Positions 35,793 through 45,005 of a DNA stretch of 64,000 bases are shown here, one piece after another (the stretch's first letter is position 1; each line of letters opens with the position of its first letter). This DNA is from Bog-473 sp963824195. Lineage in GTDB: Bacteria > Actinomycetota > Acidimicrobiia > Acidimicrobiales > RAAP-2. Location: positions 55,800-119,799 of the forward strand of contig CAWGOJ010000022.1 of NCBI GenBank assembly GCA_963824195.1, read 5' to 3'. A program made the translations under genes and the position numbers. The notes beneath the pieces were generated by a model that did not search any database, was not told where the DNA came from, and saw only the letters and a program-made list of their open reading frames with translations.

Positions 35793-35930
35793 GACGACTC
35801 CTTCATTCGGGCCGCCTCGGCGACGAGGCGACGGGATTCCGGCGCGGGCGGGGATGCCCTGCAGCGTCCGACGCTCCATGACGAAGGCGACAGGCTCGGA
35901 CTCCTGCCGTGATCTCTGCAGTGCCGTTGG

Positions 35931-35966
35931 CTTACGTTGTAAGTCAGACTATACTTACACCGTAAG
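35931..35966. promoter_or_regulatory. Twin palindromic TetR operator flanking a -10 element
   Basis: Two copies of CTTACnnnGTAAG lie at 35931-35943 and 35954-35966, 23 bp centre to centre. TATACT (35950-35955) between and overlapping them is a good -10 element for the TetR gene. The region also precedes the divergent DUF4389 operon. This is a textbook arrangement for autorepression by the adjacent TetR protein. Confidence 0.7.
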
Positions 35967-35998
35967 GTTGTCAACCCCCGAGATCGGAGATCACCGAG

Positions 35999-36757
35999 AT
36001 GCCGCGACCGACCAAACCCGCTCCCACGGCCAGGATCCCGCTGAGCCGTGAACGGGTGCTGCTCGCCGCCGTCGCCCTGGCCGACGAGGGTGGGCTCGGG
36101 ACGCTCAGCATGCGCAGGCTCGGAGAAGCCCTCGGGGTCGAGGCGATGTCGCTGTACAACCATGTGGCCAACAAGGACGAGCTCCTCGACGGCATGGTCG
36201 ACCTCGTCTTCGGCGAGATCGACCTGCCTTCGGGCGAAGCCGACTGGAAGGCGGAGATGCGTCAGCGAGCGGAATCCGCCCGCCAGGCGCTGCGGCGCCA
36301 TCCGTGGGCGATCGCTCTGATGTCGTCGCGCACCTCGCCGGGCCCCGCAACATTGCGACACCACGACGCCGTCATCGGAAGCCTGCGCACCGCAGGTCTC
36401 TCCGTCCAGATGGCCGCGCATGCGTTCTCTCTCATCGACAGCTACATCTACGGCTTCGCGCTGCAAGAGGCGACGCTGCCCCTCGGCGACACCGAGCAAG
36501 AGACCATGGAGGTGGCGAAGACGATGATGGCGCAGGTCCCCGCTGACGTGTACCCCAACCTCACCGAGCTGACCGTCGAGCACATCCTCCAGCCGGGCTA
36601 CGACTACGGTGACGAATTCGAGTTCGGGATCGACCTCATCCTTGAGGGTCTGGAACGTGACCGCGACAGCGGCGTGCCCGCGCCGTCGTCGGCTCGGCGT
36701 CGGCGCAACGACTCGTCGGACTTGAAGCGGGTCGCGCCCCGGTGGTCGCCGATTTAG
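35999..36757 (+). CDS. TetR family regulator
   Basis: The 252-residue protein has LSMRRLGEALGVEAMSLYNH followed by VANKDELLDGMVDLVFGEID, the TetR DNA-binding domain of the tetracycline-repressor C-terminal class. ATG 35999 is preceded by GGAG. Two CTTACnnnGTAAG boxes overlap its promoter. It probably represses itself and the divergent DUF4389/dehydrogenase genes. The 3' end overlaps the convergent P450 by 4 bp. Confidence 0.88.
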   Translation: MPRPTKPAPTARIPLSRERVLLAAVALADEGGLGTLSMRRLGEALGVEAMSLYNHVANKDELLDGMVDLVFGEIDLPSGEADWKAEMRQRAESARQALRRHPWAIALMSSRTSPGPATLRHHDAVIGSLRTAGLSVQMAAHAFSLIDSYIYGFALQEATLPLGDTEQETMEVAKTMMAQVPADVYPNLTELTVEHILQPGYDYGDEFEFGIDLILEGLERDRDSGVPAPSSARRRRNDSSDLKRVAPRWSPI

Positions 36758-37941
36758 GGGACGCTGACCGGCAACGACTCCCACCCGCGCACGGTCGACG
36801 TGTGCGCCCGCACCGCGTTGTCCCAGTCGACGTCCCAGGCCGGGAAGCGCTTGAGGACCTCTTCGAGCGCGATCCGCCCCTCCAGCCGGGCGAGGTGGCT
36901 CCCCAGGCAGAAGTGGATGCCGTACCCGAAGGCCAGGTGCTGCTGCATGGTGCGGTGGATGTCGAAACGGTCTGGGTCGTCGAACTTCCGCTCGTCCCGG
37001 TTGGCGGCGCCGGTCATCAACAGCATCACGCTGCGTTCGGGCACCTTCTGCCCGTAGTGCTCCACGTCACGCGTGACGTAACGGGCCTGGACCGGTGACG
37101 GCGACTCGTAGCGCAGCAGCTCCTCGATGGCAGCGGGCACGAGACCCGGATCGTCGGCCAGCTCGCTGCGCTGGTCGGGATGCTCGGCCAACACCTTGCC
37201 GGCCCAACCAATGAGACGTGTCGTCGTCTCGTTGCCGGCGGCGGCGAGGAGCCCTACGTAGTTCAGGATCTCGTCCCGGGTGAGCCCCCGGACGGTCCCG
37301 GTGACGTCCTCGAATTCGGCGTTGAGCAACTCCGTCATGAGGTCGTCTGACGGGTGTTCCGCCCGCCAGTCGATGTACTCGGCGAACCCGCCGCCGTCGA
37401 GCACGCCGAGTCCGTCGTGCGCGTTCGGGGCTTCTCCCTCTTCGAGCCGCATGCCCTCGTCGATCCGATCGCGGATCTCCTCCTGGTCGTCCTCGGGGAT
37501 CCCGAGCAGCATGCCGATGACCCGCATCGGCATGTCTGCCGCCAGGTCGCTGATGAAATCGAACCTTCCCTGGGCGACCAGCGGGTCGAGCGCTCGGGCG
37601 CAGAAGCTCCGCGCCTGCGGCTCGATCTCGGCCATCCGCTTCGGCGTGAACACCCGGCTCAGGAGACTCCGGTGCAGGTCGTGTGCGGGCGGGTCCTCGA
37701 ACAGGATGACGCCCGGTGGGATCTCCATCCCGCTCTTGATGAGCTCGAGGACCGATCCCTTGCCCGAGATGTACGTGGACCAGTCCGTGCTGCAGCTCCT
37801 GACGTCGTCGAACCGGCTGAGCGCGTAGAAGTCGTGCTTGGGGTTGTAGTAGAGCGGCGCCTCATCCCGCAGTCGGGCCCACACCGGGTACGGGTCGGCG
37901 TCGATGTCGAAGTCGTACGGGTCGTAGTAGAGCTCGCTCAC
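36754..37941 (-). CDS. Cytochrome P450
   Basis: The 395-residue soluble bacterial P450 has the I-helix AAGNETTTRLIGW, the ExxR helix EELLRYESP and the heme-binding FGYGIHFCLGSHLAR. It inserts oxygen from O2 using electrons from a ferredoxin; no ferredoxin gene is adjacent. The GTG start at 37941 has a weak ribosome site. It lies 43 bp downstream of a mycofactocin-type dehydrogenase, consistent with oxidation of an alcohol formed by hydroxylation. Confidence 0.92.
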   Translation of the reverse strand: MSELYYDPYDFDIDADPYPVWARLRDEAPLYYNPKHDFYALSRFDDVRSCSTDWSTYISGKGSVLELIKSGMEIPPGVILFEDPPAHDLHRSLLSRVFTPKRMAEIEPQARSFCARALDPLVAQGRFDFISDLAADMPMRVIGMLLGIPEDDQEEIRDRIDEGMRLEEGEAPNAHDGLGVLDGGGFAEYIDWRAEHPSDDLMTELLNAEFEDVTGTVRGLTRDEILNYVGLLAAAGNETTTRLIGWAGKVLAEHPDQRSELADDPGLVPAAIEELLRYESPSPVQARYVTRDVEHYGQKVPERSVMLLMTGAANRDERKFDDPDRFDIHRTMQQHLAFGYGIHFCLGSHLARLEGRIALEEVLKRFPAWDVDWDNAVRAHTSTVRGWESLPVSVP

Positions 37942-37984
37942 AGTCGCATCGACCCTGTGAGGTACCTTCCTGGGAGAGGTGACG

Positions 37985-38851
37985 TCATCCGGCGGGGCCG
38001 TTGGGGAACTTCAGCAACGAACCGGCATCGACGCGGATCTGCTGCCCGGTGATGTAGCGGGACTCATCGCTGGCCAGGAACAGCGCCAGGTTGGCGATGT
38101 CCTCGGGCTCCACGTAGGGGATGGGCATGGCCTGGAAGAAATTGAAGGCTGGCTCGGCGTCCTCTCGGGTGGGGTTCTCCAGGTCGGGACGGAAGATCTT
38201 GTAGAGGCCCTCGTTGTGCAGCAGATGGGTGTTGCAGTTGGTGGGGTGGATCGTGTTGACCCGGATGAACCGGGAGGCCAGGTGCCGGGCCATCTGCTCG
38301 CTGTACCCGACCAGGGTCTTCTTGGACCACCCGTACCCGTCGCCGCCGGGACCCATCACCGGGTTGTCGGTGGTGCCGGACATCAGGCCGGCGGTGGACC
38401 CGGTGACGATGATGGAGCCCCCGTCGGAGAGATGTGCGAGGGCGACGGCGACCGTGTTCATCACCCCCAGGAGATCAACGTCCGTGGCGTCGACGAAGTC
38501 GGATGCTTCCGGATCGCCCAGGGCCATGGGGAGGATGCCAGCGTTGGCAACGACGATGTCGAGCCGTCCGAGGTCGGTGATGCCGGCCTCGAGCGCGTCA
38601 CGTAGCTCGGACCGCTCGCGGACGTCGGCCTGGCGGGCCACCATGCGCCGGCCTAGCTCCTTGACCGCCCGCTCCGTCTCGGCGAGGTCCTCGGGTGTGG
38701 AGAGGGGATAGTTGTTCGATTCGATCTGGCGGCAGATGTCGACGGCGATGATGTCCGCTCCCTCCTGTGCCATGCGGATGGCATGGGCCCGGCCCTGCCC
38801 CCGCGCCGCCCCTGTAATGAATGCGACCTTGCCCTCCAAGCGTCCAGCCAT
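37985..38851 (-). CDS. Mycofactocin-coupled SDR family oxidoreductase
   Basis: The 288-residue SDR starts MAGRLEGKVAFITGAARGQG and has the family-specific insert STPEDLAETERAVKELGRRM. The active site is YGWSKKTLVGYS and the end GQQIRVDAGSLLKFP. This subfamily holds NAD non-exchangeably and passes electrons to mycofactocin. No mycofactocin synthesis genes are in the window. AAGGAGGA lies 3 nt before ATG 38851. Confidence 0.88.
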   Translation of the reverse strand: MAGRLEGKVAFITGAARGQGRAHAIRMAQEGADIIAVDICRQIESNNYPLSTPEDLAETERAVKELGRRMVARQADVRERSELRDALEAGITDLGRLDIVVANAGILPMALGDPEASDFVDATDVDLLGVMNTVAVALAHLSDGGSIIVTGSTAGLMSGTTDNPVMGPGGDGYGWSKKTLVGYSEQMARHLASRFIRVNTIHPTNCNTHLLHNEGLYKIFRPDLENPTREDAEPAFNFFQAMPIPYVEPEDIANLALFLASDESRYITGQQIRVDAGSLLKFPNGPAG

Positions 38852-38891
38852 GTGTCCTCCTTGTGTCAGCAATTTGCCAATATGTCGATGC

Positions 38892-39656
38892 TCAGAAACT
38901 GCGGCAGTAGACCGTGTCCATCTTCTGGGTCCGGGGCCGGGTGACGATGAAGACGTGGACGTCGCCGACCGCCGCCGCCTCCTGTCCGCCGTTCCGGCCG
39001 TAGGCCTGCGCCATCAGGCCCGTCCGGGTCCACAGGTCGATCGCCGCCGCGCCGTGCTCCGGGTCCCATTCCCAGTCCGTCGACCCGCCGCCCGCACCGC
39101 TGGTCCCGCCCTGGATCACCGTCGTGACCCGGATGTCGTCGTCGCGGACCTCCTGGGCCAGGACGAGCGCGAAGGCCTCGAGAGCGGCCTTGGTGGCGAC
39201 ATACATGGAGAGCATGGGGAAGGGGTGCAGCGTCGACTCGCTCGACGTGTTCACGATGTCGCCCCCGCCAGCGGCGCGCAGCAGAGGGATGGCCGCCCGG
39301 CAGGTGTGCACGGGACCGGCGAAGTTGGTAGCGATCTGCTGCTGGATGTCGAGATCGCTCAGGAGCTCGACGCGGCAGGGCCGGTAGACGGCGGCGTTGT
39401 TCACGAGGATGTCGACCCGGCCGAAGCGGTCGCCGACCTCGGCAAAGGTCCTGGCGACACTGTGCGGATCACCCACGTCGGTCGCGATGGGGACCGCACT
39501 CGCGCCGACCGTCGGCGCCATCTTCTCGAGCCGCTCCCCACCCCGGGCCAGCATCACCACGGTGGCGCCTTCCCCCCCGAAGCGCTGCGCGATGCCGAGA
39601 CCCGAGCCGCTCGAGGCGCCCGTGACGACCGCGACCTTTCCCTCGAGCGCTCCCAC
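38892..39656 (-). CDS. Short-chain dehydrogenase/reductase
   Basis: The 254-residue SDR begins VGALEGKVAVVTGASSGSGL and has LVNNAAVYRP and the catalytic MYVATKAALEAF (YxxxK). The C-terminal third (DWEWDPEHGAAAIDLWTRTG) is not typical and may form the substrate pocket. GTG 39656 follows the aldehyde dehydrogenase stop by 11 nt. It is in the same operon as the aldehyde dehydrogenase. Confidence 0.85.
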   Translation of the reverse strand: MGALEGKVAVVTGASSGSGLGIAQRFGGEGATVVMLARGGERLEKMAPTVGASAVPIATDVGDPHSVARTFAEVGDRFGRVDILVNNAAVYRPCRVELLSDLDIQQQIATNFAGPVHTCRAAIPLLRAAGGGDIVNTSSESTLHPFPMLSMYVATKAALEAFALVLAQEVRDDDIRVTTVIQGGTSGAGGGSTDWEWDPEHGAAAIDLWTRTGLMAQAYGRNGGQEAAAVGDVHVFIVTRPRTQKMDTVYCRSF

Positions 39657-39667
39657 CGGGTCTCCCG

Positions 39668-41188
39668 TCAGCCCCAGACCAGATTCTTGATCTCGGTGAA
39701 GTCCTCGATCCCGTGGTGGCCCCATTCGCGGCCCAGGCCCGACTGCTTGTAGCCACCGAACGCGCCGCTCTGTCCGATGCCCTTCGGGTGGGCCCCCCAC
39801 CCGGGTCCCTGGCCGCCACCGGGACCGACGTCGGGCAGCGCCTCGGTTCCGACCCTCTGGGTCGTCACGAGGCCGGCCCGGATCCGGCGGGCCACGTTGA
39901 AGGCCCGGGTGTCCGATGTCGAGACCACACCGCCGCCGAGGCCGTAGATGGTGTCGTTGGCCAGCCGGACCGCGTCCTCGTCATCGCCGGAGTAGGGCAC
40001 GACGGTGAGCACCGGGCCGAAGATCTCCTCCTGGGCGATCCTGAGGTCGTTGCTGCTGACGAAGACCGTAGGCTCGTAGTAGAAGCCCTTGTCGAGCCCT
40101 TCCGGTCGCTTGCCCCCGCAGAGGAGCTCAGCGCCCTGCTCGAGCCCCGAGGCCACGTAGCCCTCGACGCGCTGACGTTGCTGCTCACGGATGAGGGGCC
40201 CGAGGACGGTGCTCTCGTTGCGGGGGTCGCCGATCGTGATGAGCGGCCGCATCGCGTCCAGCCCCTCCTTGTACGCGTCGAGGAGCTGCTCGGGAAGCAG
40301 CACCCGGGTGTGCAGCACGCATCCCTGTCCGCAGTGCATCAGCACCTGCCCGAACCCGATGGTGCGGGCGTACTCCTCGCCCACGTCACCCAGGACCACC
40401 GTCGCGCTCTTCCCGCCGAGCTCCAGCTGGACCCGCTTCACCGTCGCCGATGCCGATGCCATGATCCGGCGCCCGGTCGCCGTGGAGCCGGTGAAGGTGA
40501 CCATGTCGACCATGGGATTCGACGTCAACTCGTCGCCCACCTCGCCGTGGCCGGTGATGACGTTGAGCACACCGGGGGGGATCCCGGCCTCGGCGGCGAC
40601 CTCGGCGATCATCATGGCGTCGAGCGGCGTCCAGGGGTGCGGCTTGAGGACCACCGTGCAGCCGGCCGCGAGCGCCGGCGCGACCTTCACCACGTTGAGC
40701 ATGAAGGGGAAGTTGAACGGGGTGATGGCGGCGACCACGCCGATCGGCTCACGGACGAGGGCGCCGCCGCTCATTCCGGTCGGGGCACCGGTGGGAAGGC
40801 CGTTCTCGACCCATGGGAAGGAGTGCTCGGCGATGGCAGCGTTCGAGCGCAGCATCCCGATCGACCCCGCTCCCTGCACGGCGTCGGTGAGGAAGCCCGT
40901 GGAGCCGGTCTCCGCGATGATCAGCTCTCGCAGGTCCCCAGCCCGCGCTTCGAGGATCTCGGCCATCGCCGTCAAGCGGGCGGCTCGCTCCGAGGGCTTC
41001 ATGTAGGGCCACGGGCCCTCGTCGAAGGCCCGGCGGGCCGCCTCAACGGCGCGCACGGCGGACTTCGTCGTTGCCTCCGGGACGGAGCCGATGACCTCCT
41101 CGGTCGCGGGGTCGACGACGTCGATCGATCCCTCCGCCCCCTCAGAGGTCCACGCCCCGTCAATGAAAAGCTCGTAGTTCCAGGTCAT
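39668..41188 (-). CDS. Aldehyde dehydrogenase
   Basis: The 506-residue enzyme has PFNFPFMLNVVKVAPALAAG, the catalytic Glu in LELGGKSATVV and the catalytic Cys in HCGQGCVLHTRVLLP. The NAD site GSTATGRRIM is also present. It oxidises an aldehyde to the acid. ATG 41188 overlaps the stop of an upstream CoA-transferase remnant (ATGA), which shows that this gene was once coupled to that transferase. Confidence 0.9.
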   Translation of the reverse strand: MTWNYELFIDGAWTSEGAEGSIDVVDPATEEVIGSVPEATTKSAVRAVEAARRAFDEGPWPYMKPSERAARLTAMAEILEARAGDLRELIIAETGSTGFLTDAVQGAGSIGMLRSNAAIAEHSFPWVENGLPTGAPTGMSGGALVREPIGVVAAITPFNFPFMLNVVKVAPALAAGCTVVLKPHPWTPLDAMMIAEVAAEAGIPPGVLNVITGHGEVGDELTSNPMVDMVTFTGSTATGRRIMASASATVKRVQLELGGKSATVVLGDVGEEYARTIGFGQVLMHCGQGCVLHTRVLLPEQLLDAYKEGLDAMRPLITIGDPRNESTVLGPLIREQQRQRVEGYVASGLEQGAELLCGGKRPEGLDKGFYYEPTVFVSSNDLRIAQEEIFGPVLTVVPYSGDDEDAVRLANDTIYGLGGGVVSTSDTRAFNVARRIRAGLVTTQRVGTEALPDVGPGGGQGPGWGAHPKGIGQSGAFGGYKQSGLGREWGHHGIEDFTEIKNLVWG

Positions 41189-41370
41189 TTCGTCGTCTCC
41201 GTCGTTGGCTCCATGTGCTTCCCCTGCCCGACCCGTCCGAGCGCCCCGGACGGGCCGAACCCGGTGATCGCGTCCCAATCGTGCCCTACCCGGCGCAACA
41301 TTTCCTCCGCGTGCCGTCCCGACTCGGGGGCTGCGACCCTGGACAGGGGCCGGGGTGTGCCATCCACCGG
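41185..41370 (-). pseudogene. C-terminal remnant of a CaiB/BaiF CoA-transferase
   Basis: The 61-residue reading PVDGTPRPLSRVAAPESGRH then AEEMLRRVGHDWDAITGFGP matches the end of class III CoA-transferases; compare GQHTEEVLLEAGLDWDAI at the end of the intact gene at 30,626. No start codon or N-terminal part remains. Its stop overlaps the aldehyde dehydrogenase start (ATGA). The amidohydrolase ends 1 nt before it, so a deletion joined the two genes. Confidence 0.55.
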
Positions 41371-41371
41371 G

Positions 41372-42499
41372 CTACGAGCGGGGGAAGTTGAAGACGCGCC
41401 GGGCATTGTCCTCCGCGATCTTGCGGGCCTCGTCGTCGGGAACTTCGAAGAGGACGTCGGCCAGCTTCTTGCGGGAGGCGGGGAAGTTGCTGTCGCTGTG
41501 GGGATAGTCGCCCTCGAACATGATGTTGTCGACACCGATGAGGCTCCGCTCCTCTATCCCGGCGTTGTCGGCGATGAAGCAGCCGAAGATGTGGTCGCGG
41601 AACAGGTCGGAGGGTCGCACATCGGGATCTATGCCCGTGTACCAGCGGTGCCGCTCCCACGTGTAATCGATCCGCTCGAGCACGTAGGGCATCCACCCGA
41701 TGCCGCCCTCCGATAGCGCCACGCGCAGGCGCGGGAAGTTGTGGAAGACGGGCGACAACAGCATGTCGACGGTCGTGAACTGCGAGTTCATCCCGAAGAG
41801 TGCGATGGCGACGGCGAAGTTGGCATCGGGCGCGGTGACGGGCGCACCGCCGGTGCCGAAGTGCAGGCACAGCGGCATGTCGGCCGCCTGGGCGGCAGCG
41901 AGGAACGGGTCCCAGTGGTCACTGTGGTACGACGGGAGGTCGAGCCGGTGGGGAGCCTCGATGAAGGTGACCGCCTTGGCGCCCTTGGCCGCGGTGCGCT
42001 CGACCTCAGCCACCGAGGCCGGCACGTCCCAGAAGGGGACCATGACCATGGGGATGAACCGGTCCGGCGCCGCCGCGCTCCACTCGTCGAGGATGAAGTC
42101 GTTCCAGGCCACGACGCATGCGGTCGCGAGGTCCTTGTCCTCCGCCGCGAACAGCGTGCCGCCGGCGAAGCCCGGGAAGGACGGGAAGCACATCTGGGCG
42201 TGGACTCCGTCGGTGTCCATGTCGGCCAGGCGGGCAGTGACGTCATAGCAACCGGGGAGCATCTCGTCGAAGCTGACGGGGTCGACACCGAAGTCCTTGG
42301 GGTCCTTTCCCGCCACGGCGTTGAGCCCGATGGTGGGGATGATCCTGTCCTCGAACTTCCACACCTGCTTGCCGCCGTCCACCTCGACGATGTGAGGTCC
42401 GGCCTCGAGATACTTGGCGGGCAGGCGGTCGAGCCACACCCGCTCGTGCTCAATCACGTGGTCGTCGACCGAAATCAGCTGGACGTCGTCAGGCAGCAT
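41372..42499 (-). CDS. Amidohydrolase family 2 metal-dependent hydrolase
   Basis: The 375-residue protein starts MLPDDVQLISVDDHVIEHER, with the DxH-like metal site. It has MPLCLHFGTGG, ALSEGGIGWMPYVLERIDY and VDNIMFEGDYPHSDSNFP, the Amidohydro_2 pattern shared with the gene at 18,754. The open frame begins at 42583; ATG 42499 fits the family start. It is probably co-transcribed with the downstream aldehyde dehydrogenase and SDR genes. Confidence 0.87.
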   Translation of the reverse strand: MLPDDVQLISVDDHVIEHERVWLDRLPAKYLEAGPHIVEVDGGKQVWKFEDRIIPTIGLNAVAGKDPKDFGVDPVSFDEMLPGCYDVTARLADMDTDGVHAQMCFPSFPGFAGGTLFAAEDKDLATACVVAWNDFILDEWSAAAPDRFIPMVMVPFWDVPASVAEVERTAAKGAKAVTFIEAPHRLDLPSYHSDHWDPFLAAAQAADMPLCLHFGTGGAPVTAPDANFAVAIALFGMNSQFTTVDMLLSPVFHNFPRLRVALSEGGIGWMPYVLERIDYTWERHRWYTGIDPDVRPSDLFRDHIFGCFIADNAGIEERSLIGVDNIMFEGDYPHSDSNFPASRKKLADVLFEVPDDEARKIAEDNARRVFNFPRS

Positions 42500-42607
42500 G
42501 CCGGAGCCCCCCGGGTAGAGATCCCTCCCTCGGGAAGAATCGTCACTTTCTGACAATCTACGCTGCAGGGACCGGCGTGGCAAGGCCCTCGCTTGCGGTT
42601 CAGCCGG

Positions 42608-43225
42608 TCATGACGAAGCGCCGCGCCTCCGACGGGTCAAGTCGGGGACGGCCGCCTGCGCCGCGTCGAGTATCTCCGGGAGCGTGAGGCCCGAGCGGCC
42701 CCAGAGTTCGACCACCGCCATCTCGACCCCCACCACCAAGCCGGCCAGGAGCCGCGGATTGGGGTCGTCCGAGCCGATGGCACCCATCGACTTGGCGCAA
42801 TAATTGGTAACCGCCTCGGTCAGATCGTGCACCCGCTCGCCCCGGACACGGGCATGGATCTCGGGAGCGTCCGCGGCCGCACGGCGCCAGAGGGTGAGCA
42901 AGCGCACATCCGGTGGGCTCTGGAGCAAGTGCGCGCGCAAGAGTTGCCACACGCTCCGGAGGGGATCTGGGCTCGGCTCCAGCTGGGCGATCAAGTCGAC
43001 CAGGTCCTGAGCCCCGCGGCGGGTGAAGCCCAGGAGAAAGTCCTCCTTCGACGGGAAGTAGCGGAAGAGGGTCCGCGCCGAAACCCCGGCAGCCTCGGCG
43101 ATCTCGTCCACCGTGACCTCTCTGAAGCCGCGCTGCGCGAAGAGACCCCATGCGATCTGCTCGTACTTCGCCTGCAGCAGGCTCCGCCGCCTACTCCACC
43201 CGGATTCCTCGCCGGCGACCGTCAC
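42608..43225 (-). CDS. TetR family regulator
   Basis: The 205-residue protein has VTVDEIAEAAGVSARTLFRY and FPSKEDFLLGFTRRGAQ, the classical TetR helix-turn-helix. GTG 43225 is the start. It is divergent from the amidase at 43356; the gap contains the inverted repeat GTGAC-N7-GTCAC. It may regulate the amidase, the amidohydrolase operon, or both. Confidence 0.88.
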   Translation of the reverse strand: MTVAGEESGWSRRRSLLQAKYEQIAWGLFAQRGFREVTVDEIAEAAGVSARTLFRYFPSKEDFLLGFTRRGAQDLVDLIAQLEPSPDPLRSVWQLLRAHLLQSPPDVRLLTLWRRAAADAPEIHARVRGERVHDLTEAVTNYCAKSMGAIGSDDPNPRLLAGLVVGVEMAVVELWGRSGLTLPEILDAAQAAVPDLTRRRRGASS

Positions 43226-43269
43226 AGAGAAATCCTCGCGCAGTTGGTCGTGGTCGAGGACGATCGGGG

Positions 43270-43286
43270 GTGACCGGGCGCGTCAC
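43270..43286. promoter_or_regulatory. Inverted repeat GTGAC-N7-GTCAC, possible TetR operator
   Basis: The repeat (GTGAC at 43270-43274 and GTCAC at 43282-43286) lies in the 130-bp gap between a TetR gene and the divergent amidase. The arms are short, so chance is not excluded. Confidence 0.3.
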
Positions 43287-43355
43287 ACCTCATTGCGGGC
43301 CTCGGCGCGGACTGCCAAGATGCCGGCGGGGCACTGCGGATCGGGGGTCGTCCCA

Positions 43356-44738
43356 ATGAACGACGAGTTGACTTGGATGCCGGCGTGGCGCATCCGGGAG
43401 TTGATCGTGAAGCGCGACGTGTCCGCTCTCGAGGTCACCGATCATTTCCTGGCCCGGATTCAGGAATTCGATCCCACCCTCAAGGCCTTCAAGCATGTCG
43501 ATTTCGAGGGGGCGCGCCGGCAGGCGACGCTCGCCGACGCTCAACGGGACGAAGGTACCGGACCACTGCACGGGATTCCCATCTCGGTGAAGGAGCACAT
43601 CGCCGTCGCTGGCTTGCCGGTCATGATGCTCTTCGGCGACGGGTCGGAACGCACGGCACGCTACGACGACCTCGCGGTGACGCGGCTGCGCTCGGCAGGA
43701 GCCATCATCGTCGGCACCAACACCATGATGGGCACGTCGGCACCGGGCCCGTTCCAGTTCAACTGGGATCGTGAGGCCCGCAACCCCTGGGATCCGTCCC
43801 GGGCACCGGGCTGGTCGAGCTCGGGCGGCGCGGCAACGGCAGCAGCCCGGCTCCTCCCCGTCGCGATCGGCTCGGACGGCGGTGGATCGACTCGACTTCC
43901 CGGTGCCTACAGCGGCGTGATCGGCATGCACCCCACGGCTGGTCTGGTGCCCAGTTACAACCCTGCCCTCAGAGCCCGCGGGAACCCGACCGTCTCCATC
44001 GGGCCGCTGGCTCGCGACGTCACCGACGTTGCCGTCACGCTGCAGGCCATGGCCGGTCCCGACGGACGGGACTTCGACTGCATGCAGGCCCCGCCTCCCG
44101 ACATGGTGAGCAACATTGACGACGGAGTCGCCGGACTCCGGCTGGCCTGGACCGACGACTACGGCTTCGCCAGCGTGTACGCCTTCGAGGAGGGCTCCCG
44201 CGTCATCGCGGCGGTTCGCGAGACAACCTTCCCGGTGGCGCGCAGCCTCGGTGCCATCCTTGAGGAGGCCAGCGCCGGCTGGGAGGACTTTTGGCCGGGC
44301 TATGTCACCAGCCAATTCCTCTTTGGTGGGGGGCCCACCGGCACCCTGGCACGGCCGGAGCGTGATGCGTGGATAGACGCCATGGAGAGCCGGGGCAGGA
44401 ACTGGAACGCGTGCAGGGAGGTCTTCGCGGAATGTGACCTGCTCCTCAGCCCGACCTCACAGCTCGTGGCACCCACGATGGGGGACTGGGCGGCGTGGTG
44501 GGGTGGTAACGGACCCGTGCCGTTCCCCCACGGCACATTCGCTCCGCACTACACGAGCCACACCCACATGTTCAACTGGCTTGGATTCCCCGCGGTGAGC
44601 CTCCCCTGCGGCTTCGTCGACGGCCTTCCGATCGGGTTACAGGTCGTGGGGTGGCCGGGATCGGAGCCCAACATCCTGCGCTTCGCCCAGGCATTCTTGC
44701 GTGCGCACCCTCGCGAGGAGCGTCCGACCGTCTCTTGA
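43356..44738 (+). CDS. Amidase (amidase-signature family)
   Basis: The 460-residue enzyme has the amidase catalytic elements: the lysine in ISVKEHIAVAG, the cis-serine in GWSSSGGAATAAARLLPVAI and the nucleophile serine in GSDGGGSTRLPGAYSG. It ends with the family block FPAVSLPCGFVDGLPIGLQV. ATG 43356 follows GGGGGTCG. It hydrolyses an amide to acid and ammonia; the substrate is unknown. Confidence 0.9.
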   Translation: MNDELTWMPAWRIRELIVKRDVSALEVTDHFLARIQEFDPTLKAFKHVDFEGARRQATLADAQRDEGTGPLHGIPISVKEHIAVAGLPVMMLFGDGSERTARYDDLAVTRLRSAGAIIVGTNTMMGTSAPGPFQFNWDREARNPWDPSRAPGWSSSGGAATAAARLLPVAIGSDGGGSTRLPGAYSGVIGMHPTAGLVPSYNPALRARGNPTVSIGPLARDVTDVAVTLQAMAGPDGRDFDCMQAPPPDMVSNIDDGVAGLRLAWTDDYGFASVYAFEEGSRVIAAVRETTFPVARSLGAILEEASAGWEDFWPGYVTSQFLFGGGPTGTLARPERDAWIDAMESRGRNWNACREVFAECDLLLSPTSQLVAPTMGDWAAWWGGNGPVPFPHGTFAPHYTSHTHMFNWLGFPAVSLPCGFVDGLPIGLQVVGWPGSEPNILRFAQAFLRAHPREERPTVS

Positions 44739-44742
44739 CCGT

Positions 44743-44823
44743 CTACCGGGTCAGCAGCATGCAGCCGGCAATGGGGCCGCCGCCGTTGGAGACGACGGCC
44801 ACGTCCCGCTTCCGCACCTCCCG
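44743..44823 (-). pseudogene. Possible C-terminal remnant of a thiolase-like gene
   Basis: The last codons of a minus frame read REVRKRDVAVVSNGGGPIAG followed by CMLLTR and a stop. The ending resembles the final strand of thiolase/lipid-transfer proteins. The frame upstream (44,824-45,005) is not coherent protein. The assignment rests on about 20 residues and is tentative. Confidence 0.35.
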
Positions 44824-45005
44824 ATTGCGGCGCCTCGACGGTGTAGAGGCAACCAGCGGAGGGGGACGGTCTTCACGCACACCACCAACGCGCATCCTTA
44901 CAACCCCACCGTCCCGTGCCCTACAACATCTCGATCGTCGAGCTGGAAGGGGCTCCGGTCCACCACCAACGTTCGTGCCGGCCTTCGTGCCCGACCACCC
45001 GGGCG

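Noticed and set aside
42500..42607. AGAGTRTACY motif before the amidohydrolase at 42,499
   Set aside because: The AT-richer stretch (ACTTTCTGACAATCTACG) does not match the motif, so it was not counted.
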